From positions 60,061 through 124,060 of the forward strand of contig CAAGMI010000061.1 in the NCBI GenBank assembly GCA_900771005.1: 64,000 nucleotides of DNA. The letters are read 5' to 3'. The stretch comes from Rikenellaceae bacterium. Lineage in GTDB: Bacteria > Bacteroidota > Bacteroidia > Bacteroidales > UBA932. The notes under the pieces are model-generated. The model did no database searches, was not told the DNA's origin, and worked only from the letters and a program-made list of their open reading frames with translations. Both the position numbers and the translations under genes were made by a program. Positions 1 through 8,080 of the stretch are shown in pieces. Position 1 is the stretch's first letter. The number at the start of each line of letters is the position of its first letter.

Positions 1-1
1 A

Positions 2-760
2 GGTGAGAAGTTCAACGTCCTTTCAGACGAAAAGGAGGCAAAGAGCATTGCCAACAAGCGTGAACAGCTGATCAGAATCCAGGGCATCAAGACCCAGAAG
101 CATATGACCCTTGAAGAGATCGGACGCCGCATCGCAATAGGTAACTTCAAGGAACTCAATGTCATCGTCAAGGGTGATGTGGATGGATCCGTCGAGGCTC
201 TCTCTGATTCGCTTATCAAACTTTCTACGGAAGAAGTCAGAGTCAATGTCATTCATAAGGCTGTCGGTGCGATTTCTGAATCCGACGTGCTTCTCGCTGA
301 AGCATCCGACGCAGTCATCATAGGCTTCCAGGTCCGTCCTTCAGTTGAGGCAAGGAAGTCCGCTGATCAGGAAGGTATCGAAATCAGGCTTTATTCAGTC
401 ATCTATGATTGTATCAATGAAGTCAAGGATGGTATCGAAGGTATGCTGGAGCCTGAGAAGAAAGAAGAGGTTGTCGGGACTGCCGAGGTTAAGCAGACGT
501 TCAAGATCAGTAAGGTCGGGACCATCGCCGGATGCCTTGTGCGTGACGGAAAGATGACGTCTCACGCGAAGGTAAGACTTATCCGCGACGGTATCGTAGT
601 CTATACGGGCGAACTGGCTTCACTGCAGATAGGAAAGGATCAGGCGAAGGAAGTCGTTTCCGGCAAGGAATGCGGTATGGGAATAGCCAATTTCAACGAT
701 ATCAAGGAAGGCGACGTTATTGAAGCATTCCAGATAGTTGAGATAAAGAGAACCCTGTAG
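2..760 (+). CDS. infB: Translation initiation factor IF-2, C-terminal part (5' truncated by window edge)
   Basis: IF-2 is the GTPase that brings initiator fMet-tRNA to the 30S subunit and promotes subunit joining. Only the last 252 residues are visible; the frame is open from base 2, so the start and the G domain lie upstream of the window. The visible part holds the end of domain II, the alpha/beta domain III (the stretch with [12 protein letters not shown] and FQVRPS) and the C-terminal fMet-tRNA-binding beta-barrel, which ends with the family-typical GDVIEAFQ followed by a short basic tail. The last 44 bases overlap the 3' end of a lipoprotein gene on the other strand, and a hairpin that looks like its terminator lies 34 nt past the stop. 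Identification is secure. Confidence 0.96.
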   Translation, partial: GEKFNVLSDEKEAKSIANKREQLIRIQGIKTQKHMTLEEIGRRIAIGNFKELNVIVKGDVDGSVEALSDSLIKLSTEEVRVNVIHKAVGAISESDVLLAEASDAVIIGFQVRPSVEARKSADQEGIEIRLYSVIYDCINEVKDGIEGMLEPEKKEEVVGTAEVKQTFKISKVGTIAGCLVRDGKMTSHAKVRLIRDGIVVYTGELASLQIGKDQAKEVVSGKECGMGIANFNDIKEGDVIEAFQIVEIKRTL

Positions 761-1358
761 GCATAAAAAGATCAGGCTGGAAATAGCATGAAGCCCCGTC
801 ATTGTAGTTCATTACAAATGACGGGGTTATTCTTCCGTCATCATTGAACGCCTTCATCCTGACTTCACCCATATCCGCTCCGTCCAACGAGTATCTCGAC
901 TCGTATGTTGTGTTGAATTCCTCAATCATCGCGCGGGCTTCATCTTCCGTCAGGTAATAGTCCGGGAACATGTAGTCGTAAAGGGAGGCCAGCTTTATGT
1001 CGGGGCTGATGTTGAATGTGACTCTTTCCCCGACCGTGAGTTCGTAAGATGACATCTCTTTGGAAGGATAATTGCGCATCTTTGCGGATATTATTTGAAA
1101 TCCTTCATATATGACGGACACTGTTGTATCGTGGTCAGATATCTTCACGTCCTTGTGACTTTTGTAGAATTCAATGAATTCGTCCAGCGTGCTCAATCCC
1201 AGACTGCTGACAAAAGAAGCCGTTTCCAGGAGGGATTCTTCAACTTTCTCGGAATCGGTTTTTTCGCGCTCGGGTTTCGGATTTACCGGCTGTTCTTTCG
1301 AACAGGCCGCAACAAGCACCGCTGCCGCAAGGAGTATGTATTTTATTTTTCTATGCAT
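717..1358 (-). CDS. Lipoprotein of unknown function, last gene of the receptor operon
   Basis: A 213-residue protein with a lipoprotein signal peptide: basic MHRK, a hydrophobic stretch, then the lipobox VAAC with Cys19, followed by SKEQ. It should be anchored in the outer or inner membrane facing the periplasm or surface. After a charged linker (about residues 25-45) the rest is a soluble domain that I do not recognise. I chose the ATG at 1358 because it places the signal peptide at the N-terminus; an upstream ATG at 1391 would add 11 residues. The start overlaps the end of the DUF4249 gene by 16 bp, so it is probably co-translated with the receptor pair. The 3' end runs 44 bp into infB on the other strand and through the infB hairpin, so the true C-terminus deserves a check. 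Confidence 0.7.
   Translation of the reverse strand: MHRKIKYILLAAAVLVAACSKEQPVNPKPEREKTDSEKVEESLLETASFVSSLGLSTLDEFIEFYKSHKDVKISDHDTTVSVIYEGFQIISAKMRNYPSKEMSSYELTVGERVTFNISPDIKLASLYDYMFPDYYLTEDEARAMIEEFNTTYESRYSLDGADMGEVRMKAFNDDGRITPSFVMNYNDGASCYFQPDLFMPTGFSLSQLSGMLQ
794..832 (+). terminator. Likely infB terminator hairpin, embedded in the opposing gene
   Basis: A perfect 10-bp inverted repeat, CCCCGTCATT (794-803) and AATGACGGGG (817-826), is followed by the modest T-rich run TTATTCTT. It starts 34 nt past the infB stop. It also lies inside the reading frame of the minus-strand lipoprotein, where it encodes ordinary-looking residues. Termination for infB is inferred from position and form only. 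Confidence 0.6.
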
Positions 1359-2197
1359 ATGCGTTCTGTTGATATTCCATAACCGGCCCAATAGCCTTTT
1401 GCCCCGTTTATGTTGCCTTTCAAATTCGGGATGAACGATGAAAAAGGAAGAACGGCGCAGAGTGAATTCTCCTCGAATGCCCTCCAGAAATCATACATCG
1501 TTTCGTCCGTAGTCGCGAGCTTCACTGAAATGATATCACCCTTGTGGAAAAAGATGTCCTTTCCCCCTTCGATGTAGTTTATATTGTCCTGTATGGTATA
1601 ATCTATCACGGGACCCCTGTTGATGTTGCTGAAAGTGCCCATGAATGATGGTTTGTATCCTGCATCCTTGTTCTCGACCCAGGTGAAGAACTTGTAGAAT
1701 CTTTCTCCTTCCATATCATTTAGGATCGTGGCCTTGAGCGCGAACTTGTCCACTTCTGGATCAGCCTGGAACGGTTCCAGCTTTTCTATAGGACAGGGCT
1801 CCGGTATAGTTGTGACGGCTGTAGCCCTTTTGTCTTGCCATTCAACCGTAAGCCTGTATTCGCCACCGGTCTCTCCTGTCAGATCCCCTGTGGTGAAATA
1901 GTTCTGCAACATATATTCGTCAGACAGCCTTGCTGACAGCGGGTATGATACTCCGTTATGCTCCACGCTGACTTTTGCGTATCTCAGGACGTTTTCGGAG
2001 ATTTCCCTTACGTCATTCCATTCTTCACTTGCTTCCACGGCTGAGGATACTATGACTATCGGAGGGTTTCCGGATTCTATCCATCCTTCCACGACGAGCG
2101 GAAAATCGGCCGATACAACCTCTTCTTTGACCGGCTCCTTCGAGCAGGCCAATGTCAGGATTGCGGCGAGTACGGGGAATATGTGTTTGACAGTCAT
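1343..2197 (-). CDS. DUF4249 family lipoprotein, partner of the TonB-plug receptor
   Basis: A 284-residue lipoprotein with signal peptide and lipobox LTLAC (Cys18). The mature part opens with the DUF4249 hallmark LVVEGWIE, followed by IVIVSSA and Ig-like beta-strands, and ends with the conserved Trp/Gly-rich KGYWAGYG. DUF4249 proteins occur in Bacteroidota beside TonB-dependent receptors, and an accessory or substrate-binding role on the cell surface is commonly supposed but not proven. Here the start lies one base after the stop of the receptor gene (2199), which supports a receptor-lipoprotein pair. No ligand can be deduced. Confidence 0.85.
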   Translation of the reverse strand: MTVKHIFPVLAAILTLACSKEPVKEEVVSADFPLVVEGWIESGNPPIVIVSSAVEASEEWNDVREISENVLRYAKVSVEHNGVSYPLSARLSDEYMLQNYFTTGDLTGETGGEYRLTVEWQDKRATAVTTIPEPCPIEKLEPFQADPEVDKFALKATILNDMEGERFYKFFTWVENKDAGYKPSFMGTFSNINRGPVIDYTIQDNINYIEGGKDIFFHKGDIISVKLATTDETMYDFWRAFEENSLCAVLPFSSFIPNLKGNINGAKGYWAGYGISTERICIEK

Positions 2198-2198
2198 A

Positions 2199-4211
2199 TC
2201 AGAATTTGCAATAGTAACTAATCGACGGCATCACAGGAATAATGAAAGATCCTGCCTGATAGCGGTACTTCAAATCCTTGTAATAGAGGAAATATATGGA
2301 CTCATTTGTGTGGCCCGTGACGTTGAATACGGAAAGGTTCAGACCGTGCGTATAGCGTCCGAAGCTTTTGAGCGCATAATCGATGGATATGTCGGCCTTG
2401 AAGTAGTTCTTAAGCCGTGATGAGTTGAAATCTTCATACTCGGCCACTACGTCGTTGCCCACGAAATAGTAATCTTTCACTCTGGTGTACGGATCACCGG
2501 AAGCCAGGGAAACCATCGCTCCTATGTCCAGTTTCCATATGTGCCAGGTGAGCATGGCGTTAAGTTCATGAGGACGGTCGTGTGTGGAAGGGAACAGGGC
2601 AGGCATGCCTTCTTCGCAGGAATGTCTCATGGCCCTGGAGTAACTGTAGCTTATCCATCCCGTAAGTGCTCCGGTGTTTTTGGAAAGCATGATATTCGCT
2701 CCGTAATTGTTCCCGTCCGTTTTGATCATTGAATCTTCGAGTTTGTACTCAGGAGATAGGAAATCCATGACGAACCCCCTGAATTCCAACTGATTGTACA
2801 ATCTTGCCCAGTAAGCCTGGGTTGATACGGTCCAGGCTCCTCCGTTCAGGTCAATTGCATGGGAGACGCTTATTTTGTGAGACTCCTGAGGCTCCGTATA
2901 TTCTCCCGATCCGACCCAGAACCGGAACGGAACTCCTGATGACGTTATGCCCATCTGGGAGAAATACTGGTGCTTCCTGCTCCCTGATATTGTGAGGATG
3001 CCGGCATTGAGCATATTTATTTCGAACCGCAGTTCGGGATCGACGTGAAAATATGTTTTGCTTGAAGTGAGTTCGTCATAACCGGACATATGCAGTACCG
3101 GTATGAAAGTCATGAGTCCTGTGGAGAATTTTTTGGATATTCCCAGTTCCGACTGCATCCCTTTCTGATTGATGTGTGTGGAAGTTTCCACCCCTCCTTC
3201 CAGAAATATTGACAAAGGAGTGATCTCCCGGTAAATCACATTGACGTCTGCGCGGAAATCAAGCGGGAATGTCAGTGACAACCTGAGCCCGTTCTCTGCC
3301 AAATCGGATGGGGTCGTGGCCTTGGTCTCGCTTATGTTCAAGTAGAAATCCTTGAGGTTCCAGGTGGAATAGACGACTGCCTCTGCGCCAATCTCCCCCT
3401 TGTGCCTCCATCTCGCCGAAGCTGTGCCCTGTCTCCAGGTCCCTCCCATCAACACAGCAATCCTGGTGGCGTCGGATCCTGCATCATCTCTGGAATAGTA
3501 GAAGTCCGCGTCGAAAGAATTGTTGTCATCGTGATTCCACAACAGAGAGGCGTTGATGTCAGTAAAACCGTATTTTACCTGGCTCGAATTGTATTTCAGC
3601 ATTCCCTTGTAAACCTGATTGATAAAGGATTGCCTGAACGATGCCGTCAGAGACAGCTTTTCGTGGAGCGGTACGGAAAAAGTTGCCCTCGCCGACATCA
3701 TTCCCAGTGAAGCATCTCCGTGGAATCCGGTTGCGGTGGTGTCTGATATCTCGCTTTCCAGCGTACCTCCGAGGTGGCAGCCTTCGGCATCAGTCTTGAA
3801 TCTGAACTGCGCGAAGTGACTTTGGTTGAGGATCGGGAAAAAACCGAACATTCTCGGTGTCAGATACGCCGGCGCTCCAGCTATTGTGTAGCAGTTGTGC
3901 GAGTCTTCGAACCCGTGTATGAACAGTCCGGCATCCATTACCGAATTGGTGTGCACTCCCGGCATGGACTGTATGACCACCATAGGATCCACATCACCCA
4001 TGAACTTCGGCATAGCCTTGATAGTGGATGGCGAGAAGGTCATGACGTGGCCCAGATCACCCCTTATGGGCGCTGTCGAGCGGTATGATACCACTGCAGA
4101 ACTGTCTATTGAGAAAAACAGGGAATCCTCCTGCGCCGCCGCTCTCTCCGATGAAAGCAGCGTCATGGCGAAAAGGACCGGGATTATGCTAAACCCAGTT
4201 TTTCTTAACAT
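2199..4211 (-). CDS. TonB-plug outer-membrane receptor (non-SusC type)
   Basis: A 670-residue outer-membrane beta-barrel receptor. The ATG at 4211 gives a clean signal peptide (MLRKTGFS, hydrophobic core, ERAAAQ); a TTG five codons upstream is less likely. Residues about 50-150 form a plug domain (MPKFMGDVDPMVVIQSMPGV, then GLFIHGFEDSHNCYTIAGAP), and the rest alternates amphipathic strands and ends in aromatic-rich SISYYCKF, as a barrel does. There is no N-terminal carboxypeptidase-like domain and no SusC signature, and it is shorter than SusC proteins (about 1000 residues). Such receptors take up ligands using TonB energy. It overlaps the upstream epimerase gene by 23 bp and is followed one base later by its DUF4249 partner. 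The ligand is unknown; a sugar is suggested only by the neighbours. Confidence 0.82.
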   Translation of the reverse strand: MLRKTGFSIIPVLFAMTLLSSERAAAQEDSLFFSIDSSAVVSYRSTAPIRGDLGHVMTFSPSTIKAMPKFMGDVDPMVVIQSMPGVHTNSVMDAGLFIHGFEDSHNCYTIAGAPAYLTPRMFGFFPILNQSHFAQFRFKTDAEGCHLGGTLESEISDTTATGFHGDASLGMMSARATFSVPLHEKLSLTASFRQSFINQVYKGMLKYNSSQVKYGFTDINASLLWNHDDNNSFDADFYYSRDDAGSDATRIAVLMGGTWRQGTASARWRHKGEIGAEAVVYSTWNLKDFYLNISETKATTPSDLAENGLRLSLTFPLDFRADVNVIYREITPLSIFLEGGVETSTHINQKGMQSELGISKKFSTGLMTFIPVLHMSGYDELTSSKTYFHVDPELRFEINMLNAGILTISGSRKHQYFSQMGITSSGVPFRFWVGSGEYTEPQESHKISVSHAIDLNGGAWTVSTQAYWARLYNQLEFRGFVMDFLSPEYKLEDSMIKTDGNNYGANIMLSKNTGALTGWISYSYSRAMRHSCEEGMPALFPSTHDRPHELNAMLTWHIWKLDIGAMVSLASGDPYTRVKDYYFVGNDVVAEYEDFNSSRLKNYFKADISIDYALKSFGRYTHGLNLSVFNVTGHTNESIYFLYYKDLKYRYQAGSFIIPVMPSISYYCKF

Positions 4212-5211
4212 CTTCGAGAGTTTCAATCACCTTGTCGCACCACTTGTCGAACTCAGGATCCGGTATCTGAAGCTCGGGATGGGCGAGGATATGCTCCAAT
4301 GCCGCGTGGCAGCCTTCGGCAAATCTTATATGCGTGGTGAAATCGGGAACGGCTCTTTTGAGTTTTGAGCAGTCGAACACTACGGAAACCGCCTTGTCTC
4401 CGAGCAATGCGCCCTTAAGGTTGTAGCCTTCGGGAGCTATCGCGTCAAGATATGATGATGAAACATAGTAAGGTTTGAATTCAACCCCCAGAATATCCGC
4501 TATTGTCCTGTATATCTGATTCCAGGTGAGAGTCTCGTCACCCATGATTTGGAACACCTCACCTATTGCGTGCGAGTTGCCGATCAGTCCGATGAAACCG
4601 CGAGCGAAATCCTCGTTGCAGGTAACGGTCCAAAGGGATTCTCCGTCCCCGTGGATCAGGACCTGTTTCCCTTCCAGCATTCTCTTTATGACCTGCCATG
4701 AACCCTTTCTGCCTTCAACGGCAACCGGGATACCTCGTTCACAGTAAGTGTGGCTCGGGCGTATGATAGTGACAGGGAAGCCTTTTTCACGATAGAGATG
4801 CATCAGAAGCTCTTCGCATGCAATCTTGTTCCGCGAATAATCCCAATATGGATTTGCGAGTGCGGTGCCCTCTGTCATGACATAACTTTTGGCCGGCTTC
4901 TCATAGGCGGACGCGCTGCTTATATACATGTACTGCTTCGTCCGTCCGTTGAAAATGCGGAAGTCCCTTTCAACCTGTTCCGGGACGAATCCGATGAAAT
5001 CGCAGACGCAGTCGAATTTCATCCCCTCGAGTTTCCGTGTAACGTCAGCCTCATCACTGATATCGGCTTTGATTACAGTTACATTTGGCGGGACCTCATC
5101 CGAGTGCGTTCCGCGGTTTATCAGAAAGAGACGGCAGCCCGGCTTTTTTGAAAGCTGTCTTGTTATTGCACTGCTTATCGTGCCGGTGCCGCCGATAAAA
5201 AGAATATCCAT
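4189..5211 (-). CDS. NAD-dependent epimerase/dehydratase family protein (extended SDR)
   Basis: A 340-residue extended short-chain dehydrogenase. The Rossmann motif GGTGTIS is at residues 7-13, the catalytic serine region is YISSASAY (about 97-103), and the active-site pair is Tyr125-x3-Lys129 (YSRNK), so the enzyme looks intact. Family members act on nucleotide sugars or related substrates, but this protein resembles the broad mRNA-binding/epimerase-like group, so the substrate is open. There is no signal peptide; it is cytoplasmic. It starts 2 bp after the stop of the GH43 gene and overlaps the receptor gene, so it belongs to the same unit and may process the product of that uptake system. 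This is inference. Confidence 0.83.
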   Translation of the reverse strand: MDILFIGGTGTISSAITRQLSKKPGCRLFLINRGTHSDEVPPNVTVIKADISDEADVTRKLEGMKFDCVCDFIGFVPEQVERDFRIFNGRTKQYMYISSASAYEKPAKSYVMTEGTALANPYWDYSRNKIACEELLMHLYREKGFPVTIIRPSHTYCERGIPVAVEGRKGSWQVIKRMLEGKQVLIHGDGESLWTVTCNEDFARGFIGLIGNSHAIGEVFQIMGDETLTWNQIYRTIADILGVEFKPYYVSSSYLDAIAPEGYNLKGALLGDKAVSVVFDCSKLKRAVPDFTTHIRFAEGCHAALEHILAHPELQIPDPEFDKWCDKVIETLEDVKKNWV

Positions 5212-5213
5212 TT

Positions 5214-7364
5214 TTATTCGTTATAATCTGTTGTAATGACTACCGTTCCGTTCTTCTCTCCACGGATCACTTTCATCTTCAGCATTCCGGTAACCTGAGT
5301 CCCTGTGCCGAGTTCTGTGAGATCGGCTGAAACGGAAACGCCCTCTCCGATGAGATCATCCTTTGTCAGTTCACCCTGCCACAGAACCGGGCCGTATGAA
5401 TGTCTTACAGTCCAGATGCCTTCGTCGATGCCTGTGAATTCATAGTCATTGACACCTTTCTTGAGCATTACCCTCTGAGTTGAGGATGTTCCGCCGTATG
5501 CGAACACTCCAGGTACGAACTTGTCTATTTCAATTTCAGCTCCGATACCGTTGACTTCCTCGCTGACTTCCTTGTAGTAGTCAAGGCCTGAGTCAAATGC
5601 TTCAACTTCATAATAATACTCTGGAGCAGTGTTCAGGCTCTGGATTGTATAGCTGTTGCAGTCATACACTATATGGCTGTTGTAGAGCTTGCCCGGTTCA
5701 ATGCCGTATCTGATCACATATCCGTCGGCTCCTTCTACCGGAGTCCAGAGGAGAGTCGCCTCCCTGCGGTCTGCCTGATTCCTTACGGCTTTCACATCCT
5801 TGACGATGGTTGTCCTGGCGGCATCTGTCGTTCCGAAGATGCGGAAATCCTTGATGCTGAAATTGGCCTGGTCGTGGGTGAATACATTGGTGATCCTGAC
5901 GAATCTTGCCTTGACCGGTGATTCCAACTCTACATAGTCGTGGTGCAGGTCAAGTTTGTTGTTGCTCTTGTCCACAATCCTTGTCCAGCTTTCTCCGTCT
6001 TCAGAAGCCTCGATGAAGTAGCACTGGTATCTGTCCGGATGAGGTACAGGGGCACCGAATCCCATTCCTCTTGCAGGCATCTGTGAAACGGCTCCTATAT
6101 GATCGAAGTTGGACTGGATTGCATATATGTCACAGGCCTTTCCGAGGTCGACCTGATAGAACTCTCCCGGTTCTCCGGTCTCTGCTGACCAGCAGGTGAG
6201 GAAATTCTCGTCATCACCGTATTCTGCAGGATAACCTTCCTTTTCGGATGATACCGTGACTTTCTTGTTTCTTGAGAGAAGTTTCCAACCTGTGTAATTG
6301 TTCTTCGTGACATCTTTTTTGATGCCCGGATAGTACTGAGGATAGTCTCCGTATGCATAGTTTGAATGCATCACTCCGTCCTTGTCGACTCCGGTAGGAT
6401 ATATGGCCAGTTCGGATCCGCGTCCTGCTCCGCCATAGCTTGCTGGAATCATGCAGATTGTCCAAAGCTCTCCGTTCTTGTCATGGAATGTGCTGCCATG
6501 TCCTGCGCCGACCTGGAAACCTGTTGTCCTGTAGGTCAGAGGATTGTGCTCTGAGTATGTGAAAGGTCCCATAGGGCTGTCAGCTACATATACGCCGTGG
6601 GAATATGAGAGAAGTTCAAGCCCGATGGCTGCATACTGGAGATAATATTTCCCGTTGTGCTTGGTCATCCAAGGGCCTTCGATCCAAGGATATTCCTCCT
6701 CGAAATAATCTCTTCTTCCGTTGAAGATTGAATATATCACATCGGTGTTGCGGCGTGTCTCGAATCCGTGGTTCTTGTAGTCACCGAAGAAACATATTTC
6801 AGGACCTGCGATAACCTTGAATGTTGTAGGGTCAAGTTCAACTACCTTGAAAGGCATTATCTGGGACCATCCGTAGTACAGATAAACCCTTCCGTCGTCA
6901 TCCACGAAAAGGTTGGCGTCGCCGTATCTGTCGCTGTCAAGTTCCGCAACCTTCTCCCAAACGCCTGATTTAGGGTCAGTGGTGCGGTACACGTTTTTGT
7001 TGTTCATCGAACATCCGTAGAGGATGCCGTCCTTTTCAACTACGGAAACGACTCCTCCGGGATAGTTAGGGGCATCTACGTATGTCCAGTCACGGAAGTT
7101 GTTCGAATACCAGTATCCTTTCCTGTGGGAAACGAACAGGAAATAATCGTCATTGTAGAGGATTACGACAGGCTCTCCTCCGCGGTAGGACCTTTCCTCT
7201 CCGATGAGGACGTCCAGAGGGTTGCAGAATGTGAAAGGACCATCCTGAATCAGCACTTCCGCTGCATTGGTGTCCTCTGTCGCCGTGGTGGTCTCAGCAC
7301 AGGAGACGCACAGCATTGCGGCTGCAATGAAAAGCAGGCCGGAGAAAATAGATAGCTTTTTCAT
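5214..7364 (-). CDS. Family 43 glycoside hydrolase lipoprotein with discoidin (F5/8 C) and FnIII-like domains
   Basis: A 716-residue secreted lipoprotein: signal peptide with lipobox LCVSC (Cys22), a GH43 five-bladed propeller (about 40-365), an F5/8 type C (CBM32-like) domain (about 370-520, with WSAETGEPGEFYQVDLG), an FnIII-like domain (about 525-610) and a C-terminal beta domain. GH43 enzymes cleave arabinose or xylose (sometimes galactose) linkages. The pKa-modulating Asp (DANLFVDDDG) and general-acid Glu (IEGPWM) are present, but the position of the usual catalytic base Asp holds Glu64 (RGGEPVVI). That may mark a subfamily with a different base or reduced activity. It is the first gene of the five-gene minus-strand unit, preceded by a TATTTTTG box. 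Confidence 0.88.
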   Translation of the reverse strand: MKKLSIFSGLLFIAAAMLCVSCAETTTATEDTNAAEVLIQDGPFTFCNPLDVLIGEERSYRGGEPVVILYNDDYFLFVSHRKGYWYSNNFRDWTYVDAPNYPGGVVSVVEKDGILYGCSMNNKNVYRTTDPKSGVWEKVAELDSDRYGDANLFVDDDGRVYLYYGWSQIMPFKVVELDPTTFKVIAGPEICFFGDYKNHGFETRRNTDVIYSIFNGRRDYFEEEYPWIEGPWMTKHNGKYYLQYAAIGLELLSYSHGVYVADSPMGPFTYSEHNPLTYRTTGFQVGAGHGSTFHDKNGELWTICMIPASYGGAGRGSELAIYPTGVDKDGVMHSNYAYGDYPQYYPGIKKDVTKNNYTGWKLLSRNKKVTVSSEKEGYPAEYGDDENFLTCWSAETGEPGEFYQVDLGKACDIYAIQSNFDHIGAVSQMPARGMGFGAPVPHPDRYQCYFIEASEDGESWTRIVDKSNNKLDLHHDYVELESPVKARFVRITNVFTHDQANFSIKDFRIFGTTDAARTTIVKDVKAVRNQADRREATLLWTPVEGADGYVIRYGIEPGKLYNSHIVYDCNSYTIQSLNTAPEYYYEVEAFDSGLDYYKEVSEEVNGIGAEIEIDKFVPGVFAYGGTSSTQRVMLKKGVNDYEFTGIDEGIWTVRHSYGPVLWQGELTKDDLIGEGVSVSADLTELGTGTQVTGMLKMKVIRGEKNGTVVITTDYNE

Positions 7365-7438
7365 ATTACGTGGTTTGATAGATTATCCGAATAATCACAA
7401 AAATAAATATTTATATCTGATATTGGTTATGAAGACAC

Positions 7439-7470
7439 AAAAAAGAGGTCGGCTGAACCTTCAGTCGACC
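7439..7470 (-). terminator. Rho-independent terminator after tRNA-Gln
   Basis: On the minus strand an imperfect inverted repeat (GGTCGaCTGAA, GG loop, TTCAGcCGACC) is followed by TCTTTTTTG. It lies 10 nt past the encoded CCA of the tRNA gene and separates it from the GH43 operon. Confidence 0.85.
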
Positions 7471-7479
7471 CTGTATGAA

Positions 7480-7553
7480 TGGTTGAGATATCGGGACTCG
7501 AACCCAAACTGGCAGAACCAAAATCTGTAGTGCTACCATTACACCATACCTCA
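7480..7553 (-). tRNA. tRNA-Gln (anticodon TTG)
   Basis: The minus strand folds as a tRNA. The acceptor arm is TGAGGTA/TATCTCA (one G-T pair), the D arm carries AATGGTAGC, the anticodon loop is TTTTGGT with anticodon TTG, and the T arm contains GGTTCGAGTCC. The discriminator base A is followed by genome-encoded CCA (7482-7480). One A-C mismatch sits at the top of the anticodon stem. It decodes CAA and, by wobble, CAG. Confidence 0.95.
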
Positions 7554-7575
7554 ATTCCGCCTGCAAAGATATAAC

Positions 7576-8010
7576 TTATCTTTTGTTTTTGAAATAATCA
7601 CTCATCAGAGAGGCGCACCCCTCACTGAGGACCCCCGCAGCAGTTTCTGTCTTTGGATGGAGCAATGACGGAGAGAACAGACTGTAACCGCGTTTGGGGT
7701 CCGACGCTCCGAATACGAGCCGGCCCAGTTGCGCCCAATTCATTGCCGCGGCGCACATGGGGCAAGGCTCCACGGTGACGTAAAGAGTGCACTCATTCAG
7801 ATATTTCCCTCCGATGGCTTCAGCAGCAGCCGTCAGGGCTATCATTTCGGCGTGGGCGGTCGGGTCATTCAGCCGTTCCGTCATATTGTGGCCTCTTGCG
7901 ATTATCCGTCCTTTGCAGACGACGACGGCTCCTACCGGGACCTCGTCCTCGGCGAACGCTGACCTGGCTTCATTCAAAGCCTCGGTCATAAATCTTTCAT
8001 CCGTTTCCAT
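7576..8010 (-). CDS. tadA: tRNA-specific adenosine deaminase
   Basis: TadA converts adenosine 34 to inosine in tRNA-Arg(ACG). The 144-residue protein has the full zinc site and proton shuttle: His53-Ala-Glu55 (HAE) and PC-x2-C at 82-86 (PCPMC), plus the family-typical DEVPVGAVVV near the N-terminus. The open frame runs far upstream through polA on the other strand, but homology begins at METDERFM, so I place the start at 8010. A box TATATTCG (one mismatch to TAnnTTTG) lies 4 nt before the ATG. It is divergent from polA and upstream of tRNA-Gln. Confidence 0.95.
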   Translation of the reverse strand: METDERFMTEALNEARSAFAEDEVPVGAVVVCKGRIIARGHNMTERLNDPTAHAEMIALTAAAEAIGGKYLNECTLYVTVEPCPMCAAAMNWAQLGRLVFGASDPKRGYSLFSPSLLHPKTETAAGVLSEGCASLMSDYFKNKR

Positions 8011-8033
8011 ATTGCGAATATAGAAAAATAGCA

Positions 8034-8080
8034 TTGAAACTTTCGGAAAAAGTTTCATATTTGCCGTATGAAACTTTTCC
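8034..8080 (+). promoter_or_regulatory. polA promoter overlapped by a palindrome
   Basis: TTG (8034-8036), a 19-nt spacer and CATATTTG (8056-8063) match the Bacteroidota promoter consensus with one mismatch; the polA ATG follows after only 4 nt. A near-perfect inverted repeat (8045-8059 against 8067-8080, one bulged A) spans the -7 box and the start codon. The motif GAAACTTT, or its complement, occurs three times between 8036 and 8078. A repressor site is possible but unproven. Confidence 0.6.
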
